A DNA stretch of 64,000 bases from Bifidobacterium pullorum subsp. saeculare (GTDB lineage Bacteria; Actinomycetota; Actinomycetes; Actinomycetales; Bifidobacteriaceae), in the NCBI RefSeq assembly GCF_016899725.1, contig NZ_JACLYU010000001.1, positions 248,001 to 312,000 on the forward strand, in the 5' to 3' direction. Of this stretch, positions 1 through 8,854 are shown piece after piece (the first letter of the stretch is position 1; the number at the start of each line of letters is the position of its first letter). A program made the translations under genes and the position numbers. Below the pieces are notes generated by a model, which had not been told where the DNA came from, searched no databases, and saw only the letters and a program-made list of their open reading frames with translations.

Positions 1-927
1 CAGCGCCTTCGGCACGCGTTCGCGCGCCGCCACCGCGTTGCGGATGGCCTGCGCCATGCGACGCTCGCCCTTGAGCCGCGCCACCTGCGGATCGTCCAGG
101 GCCGTCGCCTCCACGCCCGGGATAAGGTCGCCGATCGTGCGGCTGACCACGCCCGTCTCGCCCAGCGAAGGCAGCACCTGGTCGATGTAATGGAGGAACT
201 CGGAGCTGGGGCCCACCACAAGCACGCCGGCGCGCTCCAGCATGCGCCGGTGCGTGTAGAGCAGATAGGCGGCGCGGTGCAGCGCCACCGCCGTCTTGCC
301 GGTGCCGGGGCCGCCCTGCACCACCACCGCGCGCGACAGCTCGGAACGGATGATGCGGTCCTGCTCCGCCTGGATCGTCGCGACGATATCCGTCATACGG
401 CCGGTGCGCCGCGAGCTCAGCGAGGCCAGCAGCGCGCCCTCGCCGGTGAGCGTGCCGGAGGCGGAGGCCTGGCCCACCTGGTCGGAGTGCACGTCCAGCA
501 CCTCGTCCTCCACGCCCACCACCTCGCGGAAGCGCAGGGTGATATGCCGGCGCATGACGATGTCGCCATGGTGCTGCGGCGTCGCCTCGTAGAACGGACG
601 GGCCGCCTCCGCGCGCCAGTCGGTGAGGATCGGCGTGTGGTCCTCGTCCGTCAGTCCGATGCGCCCGATGTAGCGCTTGGCACCGTCCTTGGCGTCGAGC
701 CGGCCGAACACGAGACGGTCCTCCACCGCGCGCAGCTGGATGAGCCGGTCCTCGTACATCGTCGCGAAGGAGTCGCGTTCGGTGCGCTGGGTGGGCGAGC
801 CGTGCGACCCCTGGGCGCGGACGGTGGCCAGGCGCTCGCGGGCCCCCGCCCGCAGCGCGTCAAGCCTGCCGTAGGTGCGGTCCACGGCCCGCTGCTCCTC
901 CTGAAGCTGTGTTGCGTAGGTCGACAT
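1..927 (-). CDS. HelD-type UvrD/Rep superfamily helicase (N-terminal part, cut by window edge)
   Basis: Reading leftward from ATG 925-927 the frame is open to base 1, giving about 309 residues; the C-terminal motor part lies outside the window. The N-terminus (MSTYATQLQEEQ) is charged and helical, as in the RNA-polymerase-binding arm of HelD proteins. A Walker A motif, GGPGTGKTAVALHRAAYLL, follows near residue 210, and then VGPSSEFLHYIDQVLPSLGE, typical of DNA helicase IV/HelD. In Gram-positive bacteria HelD recycles stalled RNA polymerase; that role is inferred from the family. A purine-rich ribosome site (GGGAGAGGG) lies just upstream. It is divergent from mraZ. Confidence 0.85.
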   Translation of the reverse strand, partial: MSTYATQLQEEQRAVDRTYGRLDALRAGARERLATVRAQGSHGSPTQRTERDSFATMYEDRLIQLRAVEDRLVFGRLDAKDGAKRYIGRIGLTDEDHTPILTDWRAEAARPFYEATPQHHGDIVMRRHITLRFREVVGVEDEVLDVHSDQVGQASASGTLTGEGALLASLSSRRTGRMTDIVATIQAEQDRIIRSELSRAVVVQGGPGTGKTAVALHRAAYLLYTHRRMLERAGVLVVGPSSEFLHYIDQVLPSLGETGVVSRTIGDLIPGVEATALDDPQVARLKGERRMAQAIRNAVAARERVPKAL

Positions 928-1068
928 CCCTCTCCCGATTCCTCTCCGGTGCCATGCGATGGGCAGAACTCAAGGCACACCAATGTACTCCGTGCCATGA
1001 ACCGGTCCCGACCGCGCCCGCCTGCGCCGGCGGCACGGTGGGAGGGCGGCGCCGTAAATGGGGACAAA

Positions 1069-1115
1069 GTGTGTCCGGGTGGGTGAGTGTGGCAGGAAGT
1101 GGGGTACAGTGGTGG
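1069..1115 (+). promoter_or_regulatory. MraZ-type operator: GTGKG repeats every 10 bp
   Basis: GTG-starting G-rich pentamers occur at 1069, 1079, 1089, 1099 and 1109, exactly one helical turn apart, immediately upstream of mraZ. MraZ is known to bind direct repeats of TGGG-like boxes spaced by one turn and to regulate the dcw operon. The spacing is seen directly; autoregulation is inferred from the family. The region also carries the promoter of the operon, but no convincing -35/-10 pair could be fixed. Confidence 0.65.
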
Positions 1116-1164
1116 AACAGTGCGGCGCGGTGGTCTTATGTATACGGCGAAGGGAGGTGGCGGC

Positions 1165-1656
1165 ATGGACCAGAATCCTGACGATTCCAACGCCTTCGGC
1201 ATGTCCGCAGCCCTGCCGCCGATGCTCCTGGGCACCTACACCCCCAAGATCGACGCCAAGGGCCGCATGGCCCTGCCGGCCAAGCTGCGCGCGCAGCTCG
1301 GCGACGGCGTCGTGCTCGCCCGAGGCCAGGAGCGCTGCGTGTATCTGCTGCCCATCGGCGAGTTCCGCCGCATCGCCATGCAGATCCAGCGCACCTCGAT
1401 GGGCAACAAGGCCGCCCGCGACTACCTGCGCGTCTTCCTGTCCGGCGCCACCGACGAGACCCCGGACAAGCAGGGGCGCGTGCTCGTGCCGCAGATGCTG
1501 CGCGACTACGCCGACCTCAGGGACGACATCGTCGTCATCGGCGTGGGCACCCGCGCCGAAATCTGGAACCGCGCCGCCTGGGAGGCCTACCTCGCCGACC
1601 AGGAGCAGGGCTACGCCGACATCAGCGACGACGTGCTGCCGGAGGTGATGATCTGA
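1165..1656 (+). CDS. mraZ: Transcriptional regulator MraZ, first gene of the dcw cluster
   Basis: 163-residue protein with the two SpoVT/AbrB-like halves of MraZ: LGTYTPKIDAKGRMALPAK at the N-terminus and DKQGRVLVPQMLRDYADL in the second repeat. The start is set at ATG 1165 because GGGAGGTGG lies just before it. A GTG at 1087 would add 26 unrelated residues and would lie inside the operator repeats. MraZ is a DNA-binding ring-forming regulator of the division cluster. Its stop overlaps the next start (TGATG), so it is translationally coupled to rsmH. Confidence 0.93.
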   Translation: MDQNPDDSNAFGMSAALPPMLLGTYTPKIDAKGRMALPAKLRAQLGDGVVLARGQERCVYLLPIGEFRRIAMQIQRTSMGNKAARDYLRVFLSGATDETPDKQGRVLVPQMLRDYADLRDDIVVIGVGTRAEIWNRAAWEAYLADQEQGYADISDDVLPEVMI

Positions 1657-2834
1657 TGGCCGAGCGCATCGCCCACGAGACCCGGCTCGCTGCCGCCTCC
1701 CGCCGCGCGGGCGGACGCCTGGAGGCCAAGACCGCCGCCGACGTGGCCGGGCAGGCCGCGCGCGTGCACCGTCCCGTCATGCTCGACGAATGCGTGGCGC
1801 TGGTCACCGGAGGCCTGGACCGCGTCAACGGACGCCGCCCGGTGATCGTGGACTGCACGTTGGGCCTGGCCGGCCACGCCACCGCCTTCCTCAAGGCCGC
1901 GCCGGACACCCGGCTCATCGGCATCGACCGCGACGCCGAGGCGCTCGGCCTGGCCGCCGAGCGCCTGGAACGCGAGGGGCTGGCCGACCGGTTCACGCCG
2001 GTCCACGCCGCCTTCGACGCCTTGGGCGACGTGCTCGCCGACCAGGGCGTGGCGCAGGTGGACGCCGTGTTCATGGACCTGGGGCTTTCCAGCCTGCAGA
2101 TCGACGAGACCGACCGCGGCTTCTCCTACTCCCAGGACGCCCCCCTCGACATGCGGATGGACGTCACCCAGCCGCTCACCGCCGCCCGCGTGCTCGCCGA
2201 ATACAGCGAGGCCGACCTGGCCCGCATCCTCAAGGTCTACGGCGAGGAACGCCATGCGCGCCCGATCGCGCGGGCCATCGTCCGCCGCCGCGAGGCCGGC
2301 CGGCCCCTGGAGACCTCCGCCGAGCTCAACCGTCTCGTCGACGAGGCGATGCCGCAGGCCCACCGGCCGGCCGGCAACCCCGCCAAGCGCGTGTTCCAGG
2401 CGTTGCGCATCGAGGTCAACGGCGAGCTGGACAAGCTCGCCGCCACACTGCCGCAGGCCGCGCTCGCGCTCGCGCCGGCGGGACGCATCGTCGTCGAGTC
2501 CTACCACTCGCTGGAGGACCGCACCGTCAAGGCCTTCATGGCGCAGGGCCTCAAGGCCGACGTGCCTGAGGGCATGCCCGTCGTGCCGCCGGACATGATG
2601 CCGTATTTCAAGGAACTCACCCGCGGTGCGATGAAGGCCGGCCCCCAGGAGATCGCCGCCAACCCGCGCTCGGCCTCCGTGCGCCTGCGCGCCGTGGAGC
2701 TCACGCGCCCGCTGCCCGGCCGTTGGCGCCACCGCTTCGCCGAACAGGCGACCGACCCCTCCGCCATCGCCATCGGCGGCGGGGACGGCCATGATCGCGC
2801 CGGCAGGTCCGGCTCCCGCGGAAGGAGGCGCTGA
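1656..2834 (+). CDS. rsmH: 16S rRNA (cytosine-1402-N4)-methyltransferase
   Basis: 392 residues. It starts with HRPVMLDECVALV, followed by the SAM-binding DCTLGLAGHATAFL and the family motif FMDLGLSSLQIDETDRGFSY. The C-terminal part has RVFQALRIEVNGEL and VVESYHSLEDRTVK, all hallmarks of RsmH/MraW. It methylates N4 of C1402 in 16S rRNA in the decoding centre. The start ATG overlaps the mraZ stop, and its own stop overlaps the ftsL start. Residues beyond about 350 are a low-complexity tail not conserved in the family. Confidence 0.95.
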   Translation: MAERIAHETRLAAASRRAGGRLEAKTAADVAGQAARVHRPVMLDECVALVTGGLDRVNGRRPVIVDCTLGLAGHATAFLKAAPDTRLIGIDRDAEALGLAAERLEREGLADRFTPVHAAFDALGDVLADQGVAQVDAVFMDLGLSSLQIDETDRGFSYSQDAPLDMRMDVTQPLTAARVLAEYSEADLARILKVYGEERHARPIARAIVRRREAGRPLETSAELNRLVDEAMPQAHRPAGNPAKRVFQALRIEVNGELDKLAATLPQAALALAPAGRIVVESYHSLEDRTVKAFMAQGLKADVPEGMPVVPPDMMPYFKELTRGAMKAGPQEIAANPRSASVRLRAVELTRPLPGRWRHRFAEQATDPSAIAIGGGDGHDRAGRSGSRGRRR

Positions 2835-3307
2835 TGGCAGGCATGCCGTATGCCGCGCGTGTCGCGCGGTCCTCCGCCGCCCCGGCGCCCCGCCGCGCCG
2901 ACGCGCCGACGCGCCCCGAGCAGGCGCGTCCCGAACTGCGCGTCGTGGAAGGCGGCCGCGCCGAGGGCCGCTTTGTCGTCCAGCGCCTCGGCCGCGCCCT
3001 GGGATGGGTGCGTGCACGCAGCGTTCCAATGGTCCACGTGGCCGTCGCGATCACCTTCCTCGTCGGCACGCTCATCGGCGCGCTCATGCTACGCACCCAG
3101 ATGGTGAGCAACGCCTTCGAGATGAGCGCCATCGAATCGAACATCGGCCGGCTCACCCAGGACGTGCAGGAGGAGCAGGCCCGGCTGGACAAACTGCAGG
3201 CCTCCCTGCCGCAGAAAGCCACGGACCTGGGCATGGTGCCCCAGTCCACGTCGGTGACCATCGACCTCAACGGATACCAACCCCCCAAGGCGGACGGAGC
3301 GAAATGA
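2834..3307 (+). CDS. ftsL: FtsL-like septum formation protein
   Basis: 157-residue bitopic membrane protein: a basic cytoplasmic N-terminus, one membrane segment at about residues 67-87 (VHVAVAITFLVGTLIGALML), then a predicted coiled coil at about 95-135. This architecture, and its place between rsmH and ftsI, are those of FtsL, which with FtsB and FtsQ activates septal FtsWI. FtsL sequences diverge quickly, so the call rests on topology and synteny. A strong GGAAGGAGG site precedes the ATG, which overlaps the rsmH stop. Confidence 0.8.
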   Translation: MAGMPYAARVARSSAAPAPRRADAPTRPEQARPELRVVEGGRAEGRFVVQRLGRALGWVRARSVPMVHVAVAITFLVGTLIGALMLRTQMVSNAFEMSAIESNIGRLTQDVQEEQARLDKLQASLPQKATDLGMVPQSTSVTIDLNGYQPPKADGAK

Positions 3308-5109
3308 AGCGGCTCATGCGACTGATCTCCCATAGCGGCCCCTACGCCAGGCGGTGCATCGCCATGGGGCTGGCGCTCGCGCTCGTCGCCATCGCATGCC
3401 TCGGCAAGCTCGTGGCCATGCAACTCGTCGAGGGACGCGCCACCGCCCAGGCCGCCACCAACGCGCGCACCTCGAAGGTCGTCCTCTCCGCCAGCCGGGG
3501 GCGCATCCTCGACGCGAACGGCACCGTGCTCGCCCAGAGCGTGGAACGCTACAACATCATCGGCGACCCGCTGTCCATCTCCACCTTCAAACCGGTGGAC
3601 TGCGGATCGCAGGAAGCCAAGACCCTCGGCTACTGCCATGCCGTCGACGGCAAGCCGGTGGGCGCCGCCGGCGCCGCGGCCGTCGCGCGCCTGCTTGCCC
3701 CCGTGCTCGGCCTCGACCGGCTCGAGCTCGGCGCCAAGCTCGACGGCACCTCCCGCTACGTCGTCATCAAACGCGACGTTACCCCCGAGACCAAGCGCCG
3801 GATCGACGACCTGCACCTGGCCGGCGTCGTCTACGGCGAGCTGTCCAGCGAACGCGTGTACGCGGACGGCACCCTCATGGGCTCCCTGCTCGGCGGCGTG
3901 GACGACGCCGGCGTCGGCGTGGCCGGCCTCGAGAAAGTCGAGGACCGGACGCTGACCGGCACCGACGGCTACATGATCTACCAGCGCGGCAACGGCGGCG
4001 AGGTCATCCCCGGCACCGTCACCGCCCAGAAGGACGCCGTAGACGGCAAGGACGTCACGCTCACCCTCGACGCCGACGTGGACTGGTACGTCAAGAAGGT
4101 GCTCACCGACGGCGTCGCCAAGTTCGGCGCCAAATGGGCCATCGCCGTCGTGCAGGACGCCGCCACCGGCGAGATCCTCGCCCTGGAGGACAGCGACCAG
4201 ATCGAAGCCGGCAGCGACCAGGCGAAGATGACCGCCTCGCGCGCCGTCACCCAGAGCTTCGAACCCGGCTCCGTGGGCAAGGTCATCACCATGGCCGGCC
4301 TGCTGCAAACCGGCGCGCGCCAGGCCTCCGACCAGTTCACCGTGCCCGACCGCATCGACTGGCACGGCCAGGAGTTCCAGGACTCCTCGCCGCACGGCGC
4401 CGAGCGGTGGACGCTCACCGGCATCGTCGCCCACTCCTCGAACGTGGGCATGGTGATGGCCTCCGAGAACTACACCAACGACCAGCGCTACGAATTCCTG
4501 CGCAAGTTCGGCTTCGGCCAGCCCAGCGCGCTGGGACTGCCCGGCGAATCGCAGGGCGTGCTGTGTTCCCCCGAGCAGTGGGACGGCCGCACCAAGGACA
4601 CCGTCCTCTTCGGCCAGGGCTACTCGGTCAACGCGCTGCAGCTGACGAACGCCGTCGCCACCATCGCCAACAAGGGCGTGCGCCACGACCAGTCCATCGT
4701 CAAGTCCGTCACCGGCGCCAACGGCAAGGAGGAAAGCGTGCTCAACACCGGCGCCACGCGCGTGGTGGACGAGGCCGTGGCCGCGCAGGTGCTCGACGCG
4801 ATGGAGGACGTGGCCGAAAGCTACAAGAGCACCTCCTCCGTGCCCGGCTACCGCATCGCCGCCAAATCCGGCACCGCCCAGGTGGCCGGCCCCGACGGCC
4901 GGCTCACGTCGATCGTCGCCGACTACTCGGCCATCATCCCCGCCGACAACCCCCGCTTCGTCATCACCGTGGCGATGCAGGACCCGGCGGGCACCTACGG
5001 CGGCATCACCTCCGGCTCGCTGGTCGCGCAGATCGGCGAGTTCCTCATGCAGAAGTATCAAGTGCCCAACTCGGCGCCGCGCAAGGACGCCGCGCCGATG
5101 ACCTGGTGA
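3304..5109 (+). CDS. ftsI: Septal penicillin-binding transpeptidase FtsI (PBP3)
   Basis: 601 residues, membrane anchor at about 18-36, then the PBP dimerisation domain and a class B transpeptidase domain. The active-site motifs are SVGK (Ser323), SSN (378-380) and KSG (521-523). It cross-links septal peptidoglycan together with FtsW. No PASTA repeats are present. The start ATG 3304 overlaps the ftsL stop (ATGA). The open frame extends upstream to 2791 but those residues are out-of-frame overlap with rsmH and ftsL. Confidence 0.95.
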   Translation: MKRLMRLISHSGPYARRCIAMGLALALVAIACLGKLVAMQLVEGRATAQAATNARTSKVVLSASRGRILDANGTVLAQSVERYNIIGDPLSISTFKPVDCGSQEAKTLGYCHAVDGKPVGAAGAAAVARLLAPVLGLDRLELGAKLDGTSRYVVIKRDVTPETKRRIDDLHLAGVVYGELSSERVYADGTLMGSLLGGVDDAGVGVAGLEKVEDRTLTGTDGYMIYQRGNGGEVIPGTVTAQKDAVDGKDVTLTLDADVDWYVKKVLTDGVAKFGAKWAIAVVQDAATGEILALEDSDQIEAGSDQAKMTASRAVTQSFEPGSVGKVITMAGLLQTGARQASDQFTVPDRIDWHGQEFQDSSPHGAERWTLTGIVAHSSNVGMVMASENYTNDQRYEFLRKFGFGQPSALGLPGESQGVLCSPEQWDGRTKDTVLFGQGYSVNALQLTNAVATIANKGVRHDQSIVKSVTGANGKEESVLNTGATRVVDEAVAAQVLDAMEDVAESYKSTSSVPGYRIAAKSGTAQVAGPDGRLTSIVADYSAIIPADNPRFVITVAMQDPAGTYGGITSGSLVAQIGEFLMQKYQVPNSAPRKDAAPMTW

Positions 5110-5209
5110 GCATGGTCGGATCGGACGGGACGGACAGGGACATGGCAGCGGGCTACGATGGCACGCGGAACACCCCGCACGGGGACGCGACGAGGAGAAA
5201 GGCGGACCG

Positions 5210-6079
5210 ATGAGCGCAGTGAGCGAGGCGGTGTCCCAGCGCATGACGCTGGGCGCGTTGGCCGACCGGTACGGCTGGGATCTTGACCCACGGTTCGCCC
5301 GCACCGTGACGGTCACGTCGCTGGCGGACAGCGTGGACTCGGTGGCGTCCGGCGCACTGTATCTGCCCGCCGGCTCCGTGGACGCAGGCCGGCTGGCCGA
5401 GGCGGCGCGGCACGGCGCGTACGCCGCCGTCGTGCCGCATGCGATGCGCGGCGCCGCCGACGGCGCGGACATCCCGCTGCTCTACGGCGAGCCCACCGCC
5501 GACCAGCTCGGCAAGCTCGCCTCCGATATGACGGGCGCCCCCGCCAGCGTGCTCGCCGTGTTCGCCGTCGCCGCCCGCGACCCCGAGGAGGGCCAGGCCG
5601 CCGCCCGCGCGGTCGCCACGCTGCTGCACATGCTCGGCAACCCCGTCGGCGTGATCTCCGCCGCGGGATCGCGCTCGCTGGACCGGGCGCTGACGCTGCG
5701 CCATCCGGTCGGCGTGCTCGACGCGCAACGCGCCTTCGCCATCGCGGCCGAGGACGGCGCCGCCGCGATGGTGGTCTGCCTCGACGATCGCACGCTGGCG
5801 CCCCAGGCGCTCGCCTCGGTGAGCGTGGACGTGCTCGGCGCCTGCAGCCTGGGCATGGACGCGCGCCGTCTCGCCGAACGCTACGGCTTCCGCGCCGCCC
5901 GGTCCGGGGCGCCCGTGGCCCGCACCTCGGACTCCGACGCGCTGGCCGCGCTGGTGCCACCCTCCGCCGGCGGCCCTGACCCGAGGCACCTGTCGTTGGC
6001 CATCGCGATGGCGATGGCCGCCGGCGTGCGCCGCGCCAACATCCGCAACGCGCTGCGCGTCGCCCAGGACCTGCACTGA
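5210..6079 (+). CDS. Degenerate MurE-like protein without ATP-binding P-loop
   Basis: 289 residues occupying the murE position between ftsI and murF. The N-terminus (MTLGALADRYGWDL, then ASGALYLPAGSVDAGRLAEAA) resembles the UDP-binding domain of Mur ligases. Where MurE has its TGTNGKTT P-loop this protein reads VLAVFAVAARDPEEGQ, with no Gly-Lys-Thr. A stretch around PVGVLDAQRAFAIAAEDGAA resembles the following MurE segment, but the C-terminal ligase domain is missing (MurE is usually about 480-500 residues). It cannot be an ATP-dependent ligase as read. The frame is intact and a start site (GAGGAGAAAGG, then ATG 5210) is present, so it may have a structural role. The true murE must be elsewhere. 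Confidence 0.7.
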   Translation: MSAVSEAVSQRMTLGALADRYGWDLDPRFARTVTVTSLADSVDSVASGALYLPAGSVDAGRLAEAARHGAYAAVVPHAMRGAADGADIPLLYGEPTADQLGKLASDMTGAPASVLAVFAVAARDPEEGQAAARAVATLLHMLGNPVGVISAAGSRSLDRALTLRHPVGVLDAQRAFAIAAEDGAAAMVVCLDDRTLAPQALASVSVDVLGACSLGMDARRLAERYGFRAARSGAPVARTSDSDALAALVPPSAGGPDPRHLSLAIAMAMAAGVRRANIRNALRVAQDLH

Positions 6080-6111
6080 CCGCCATCGGTCCGCCAGAAA
6101 GGACAGCCAAG

Positions 6112-7596
6112 ATGATGCGAATGACCATCGGCCAGGTGGCCGAAGCCGTGGGGGGCCGCCTCGAGGGAACCCCCGGCGAGGCCCCCTTGTGCGACAGCGC
6201 GGTCTCCGACTCGCGCCAGGTGCGCCCCGGCGCCGTGTTCGTCGCGATCAAGGGCGAACGCGTGGACGGCCACGACTACCTCGCCCAGGCGGCCGCTGGG
6301 GGAGCCGTGTGCGCCCTCGTCGACCATGTGGTCGACGGCGCGCCGCTGGCACAGATCGTCGTCGACGACACCGTGGCCGCGCTCGGCGGCCTCGCCCGGC
6401 GCAACCTGGAGCTGCGCCGTGAGGCCGCGCAGACCGCCGGCGCGACGCCGTTCACCGTGGTCGGGCTCACCGGATCCGTCGGCAAGACGACCACGAAGGA
6501 CCTCCTGGCCACGATGCTCGCCCGCATGGGGCGCACCGTCGCCCCGGTCGGCTCCTTCAACAATGACATCGGCCTGCCGCTGACCGCATGCCAGGTGGGG
6601 CCGGACACCCGCTTCCTCGTCGCCGAGATGGGCGCCAACCATGTCGGCGAGATCGCCGGCCTGACCCGCATCGCCCCGCCCGACATCGCGATCGTGCTCA
6701 AGGTGGGCGTCGCCCACCTCGGCGAGTTCGGCTCCGTCGAACGCATCGCCCAGGCCAAGTCCGAGATCGTGCGCGGCCTGGTACCTGGCGGCATGGCCAT
6801 CCTCAACGCCGACGACCCGCATGTCGCGGCGATGGCCGGCCTCGCCCCCGGCGAGGTGCGTTTCTTCGGCATCGCCCCGGCGAACTTCGGCCGCGACTGG
6901 CTGCACGCCGAGGCCGTGGCCACCGACGACGCCGACCGCGCCTCCTTCGACCTCGTGGCCGCGGACGGCCAGAGCGGCCACGTCACACTCGCCATCCCCG
7001 GCGCCCACAACGTGATGAATGCGCTGGCCGCGGCCAGCGCCGCCCACACGCTCGGACTGCCGCTGGCTGATGTGGCCGCCTGCCTGGCCAGCCAGCGGAC
7101 CATCAGCCCCCACCGCATGGCCGTCTCCACGGTGGCGCGCGGCGGCGCCGCGTTCACGCTGATCGACGATTCCTTCAACGCCAACCCCGATTCGATGCGC
7201 GCCGGCCTCGACGGCCTGGCCCGGTGGGGCCGCGGCGCCGCCCGCCGGCCCTTCCGCGTGGCCGTGCTCGGCGCGATGCTCGAGCTCGGCGGCGACGAGG
7301 CCGCGCTCCACCGCGGCATCGGCGCCTACGCGGCCGGCTTGGGCATCGACCACATCGTCGCCGTGGGCAACGGCACCGACGGGCTCGACGCCCTCGCCGC
7401 CGATCTGGCGGACGGCGCCCGCCAGGCCGGCGCGGATGCCGGCGTATCGGTAGACTGTGTGGACGGCATCGACGCGGCCGACGCCATCGTCACCGAGCTG
7501 GCGCGCGCCCACGCGGGCACCGTCGTGCTGCTCAAGGGGTCGCATGCCTCGGGCCTGGCCTCGCTGGCGCGGCGCTGGGAGGAACCCGCCGCCTGA
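6112..7596 (+). CDS. murF: UDP-N-acetylmuramoyl-tripeptide--D-alanyl-D-alanine ligase
   Basis: 494 residues with the three Mur-ligase domains. The N-terminal domain carries DSRQVRPGAVFVAIKGERVD, the ATP P-loop is GLTGSVGKTTTKD (near residue 120), followed by FNNDIGLPLT and EMGANHVGEI, and the C-terminal domain has IDDSFNANPDSMRAGL. It adds D-Ala-D-Ala to the UDP-MurNAc-tripeptide in the cytoplasm. AGAAAGGA lies before ATG 6112; ATG 6115 is an equally good alternative start. Confidence 0.95.
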   Translation: MMRMTIGQVAEAVGGRLEGTPGEAPLCDSAVSDSRQVRPGAVFVAIKGERVDGHDYLAQAAAGGAVCALVDHVVDGAPLAQIVVDDTVAALGGLARRNLELRREAAQTAGATPFTVVGLTGSVGKTTTKDLLATMLARMGRTVAPVGSFNNDIGLPLTACQVGPDTRFLVAEMGANHVGEIAGLTRIAPPDIAIVLKVGVAHLGEFGSVERIAQAKSEIVRGLVPGGMAILNADDPHVAAMAGLAPGEVRFFGIAPANFGRDWLHAEAVATDDADRASFDLVAADGQSGHVTLAIPGAHNVMNALAAASAAHTLGLPLADVAACLASQRTISPHRMAVSTVARGGAAFTLIDDSFNANPDSMRAGLDGLARWGRGAARRPFRVAVLGAMLELGGDEAALHRGIGAYAAGLGIDHIVAVGNGTDGLDALAADLADGARQAGADAGVSVDCVDGIDAADAIVTELARAHAGTVVLLKGSHASGLASLARRWEEPAA

Positions 7597-7663
7597 GGCG
7601 GGCCGGCCGCAGGCCGGATCGACGGACGTCAAGAAGAGGACAACAGGAAGAGGAGCCAACAGG

Positions 7664-8770
7664 GTGATCGCGCTCATCATCGGAATGCTCGTGTCGCTGG
7701 CCGTCACGCTCGCCGGCACGCCGCTGCTCATCAAGCTCGTGCACAAGCTGCACTACGGCCAGTACATCCGCCAGGACGGGCCCAAGTCGCACCAGGTCAA
7801 GCGCGGCACCCCCACGCTCGGCGGCGTGGTCATCAACCTCGCCATCGTGCTCGGCTGGGCCGCCTCCGCGCTCTACCGTTTCCTGCGCAGCGGCGACGTG
7901 CCGTCCTGGTCGGCGGTGCTCGTGCTCTTCGCGATGCTGTCGATGGGCATGCTCGGCTTCATCGACGACTTCGCCAAGGTGCGCAAGAAGCAGAACGAGG
8001 GTCTGACGGTGGCCGGCAAGTTCATCGGCCAGTTCATCCTCGCCACGCTGTACGCGGTGCTCGCGCTGCTGGTGCCTACCAAATCCGGCTTCCCCAGCGC
8101 CCAGCCCGGCATGAGCTTCATCGAGACCCCGTTCCTCAACTTCGAATTCGCCGGCCGCGTGGTGGCCATTGTGCTGTTTGTGGTGTGGGTGAACTTCCTG
8201 ATGACCGCGTGGACGAACGCCGTGAACCTCACGGACGGCCTCGACGGTCTGGCCGCCGGCTCCTCGATGATCTCCTTCGCCGGCTACGCCATCATCGCGT
8301 TCTGGGAGAGCTACCACATCAAGGGCGGTGAGCATGGCGGCTTCTCCTACGCCGTCTCCGACCCGCTCGACCTGACCATCATCGCGGTGTGCGCCGCCGT
8401 CGCCTGCTTCGGCTTCCTGTGGTACAACACCAACCCCGCGCAGATCTTCATGGGCGACACCGGCTCGCTGGCCCTGGGCGGCCTGTTCGCCGCGCTGTCC
8501 ATCGCCACCCACACCGAGTTCCTCGCCGTCATCCTGGGCGGCCTGTACGTGATCGAGGCGATGAGCGACGTCATCCAGGTGGGCTACTTCAAGATGACGC
8601 GCAAGCGCGTGTTCAAGATGGCGCCCATCCACCATCATTTCGAGCTGTGCGGATGGCAGGAGTCGAAGGTCGTGGTGCGTTTCTGGATGATCGAGTTCGG
8701 ATTCGTGCTGCTCGCCCTCGTCGTGTTCTACGGCGACTGGGCGGCGCGCTCCGGGCTGCTGTTCGGCTGA
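7664..8770 (+). CDS. mraY: Phospho-N-acetylmuramoyl-pentapeptide transferase
   Basis: 368-residue polytopic membrane enzyme making lipid I from undecaprenyl phosphate and UDP-MurNAc-pentapeptide. Family motifs include DGPKSHQVKRGTPTLGG, FIDDFAKVRKKQNEGL, NAVNLTDGLDGLAAG and MAPIHHHFELCGWQE. The GTG at 7664 is chosen because GAAGAGGAGCC precedes it and the first helix (ALIIGMLVSLAVTLAG) follows directly. The frame upstream of 7664 overlaps murF and is not translated as part of this gene. Confidence 0.95.
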   Translation: MIALIIGMLVSLAVTLAGTPLLIKLVHKLHYGQYIRQDGPKSHQVKRGTPTLGGVVINLAIVLGWAASALYRFLRSGDVPSWSAVLVLFAMLSMGMLGFIDDFAKVRKKQNEGLTVAGKFIGQFILATLYAVLALLVPTKSGFPSAQPGMSFIETPFLNFEFAGRVVAIVLFVVWVNFLMTAWTNAVNLTDGLDGLAAGSSMISFAGYAIIAFWESYHIKGGEHGGFSYAVSDPLDLTIIAVCAAVACFGFLWYNTNPAQIFMGDTGSLALGGLFAALSIATHTEFLAVILGGLYVIEAMSDVIQVGYFKMTRKRVFKMAPIHHHFELCGWQESKVVVRFWMIEFGFVLLALVVFYGDWAARSGLLFG

Positions 8771-8854
8771 CGTAACATCGGTGCGGTACGAAGTGTGAAC
8801 GGAACGCAGGCACCCGGCGTACGGATGCATGCTTAAGGCAAGGGGAGCGAACAT

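Noticed and set aside
2701..5472. Minus-strand open frame of 923 codons opposite ftsL and ftsI
   Set aside because: Antisense to strongly conserved genes; low complexity; no start signal or family likeness.
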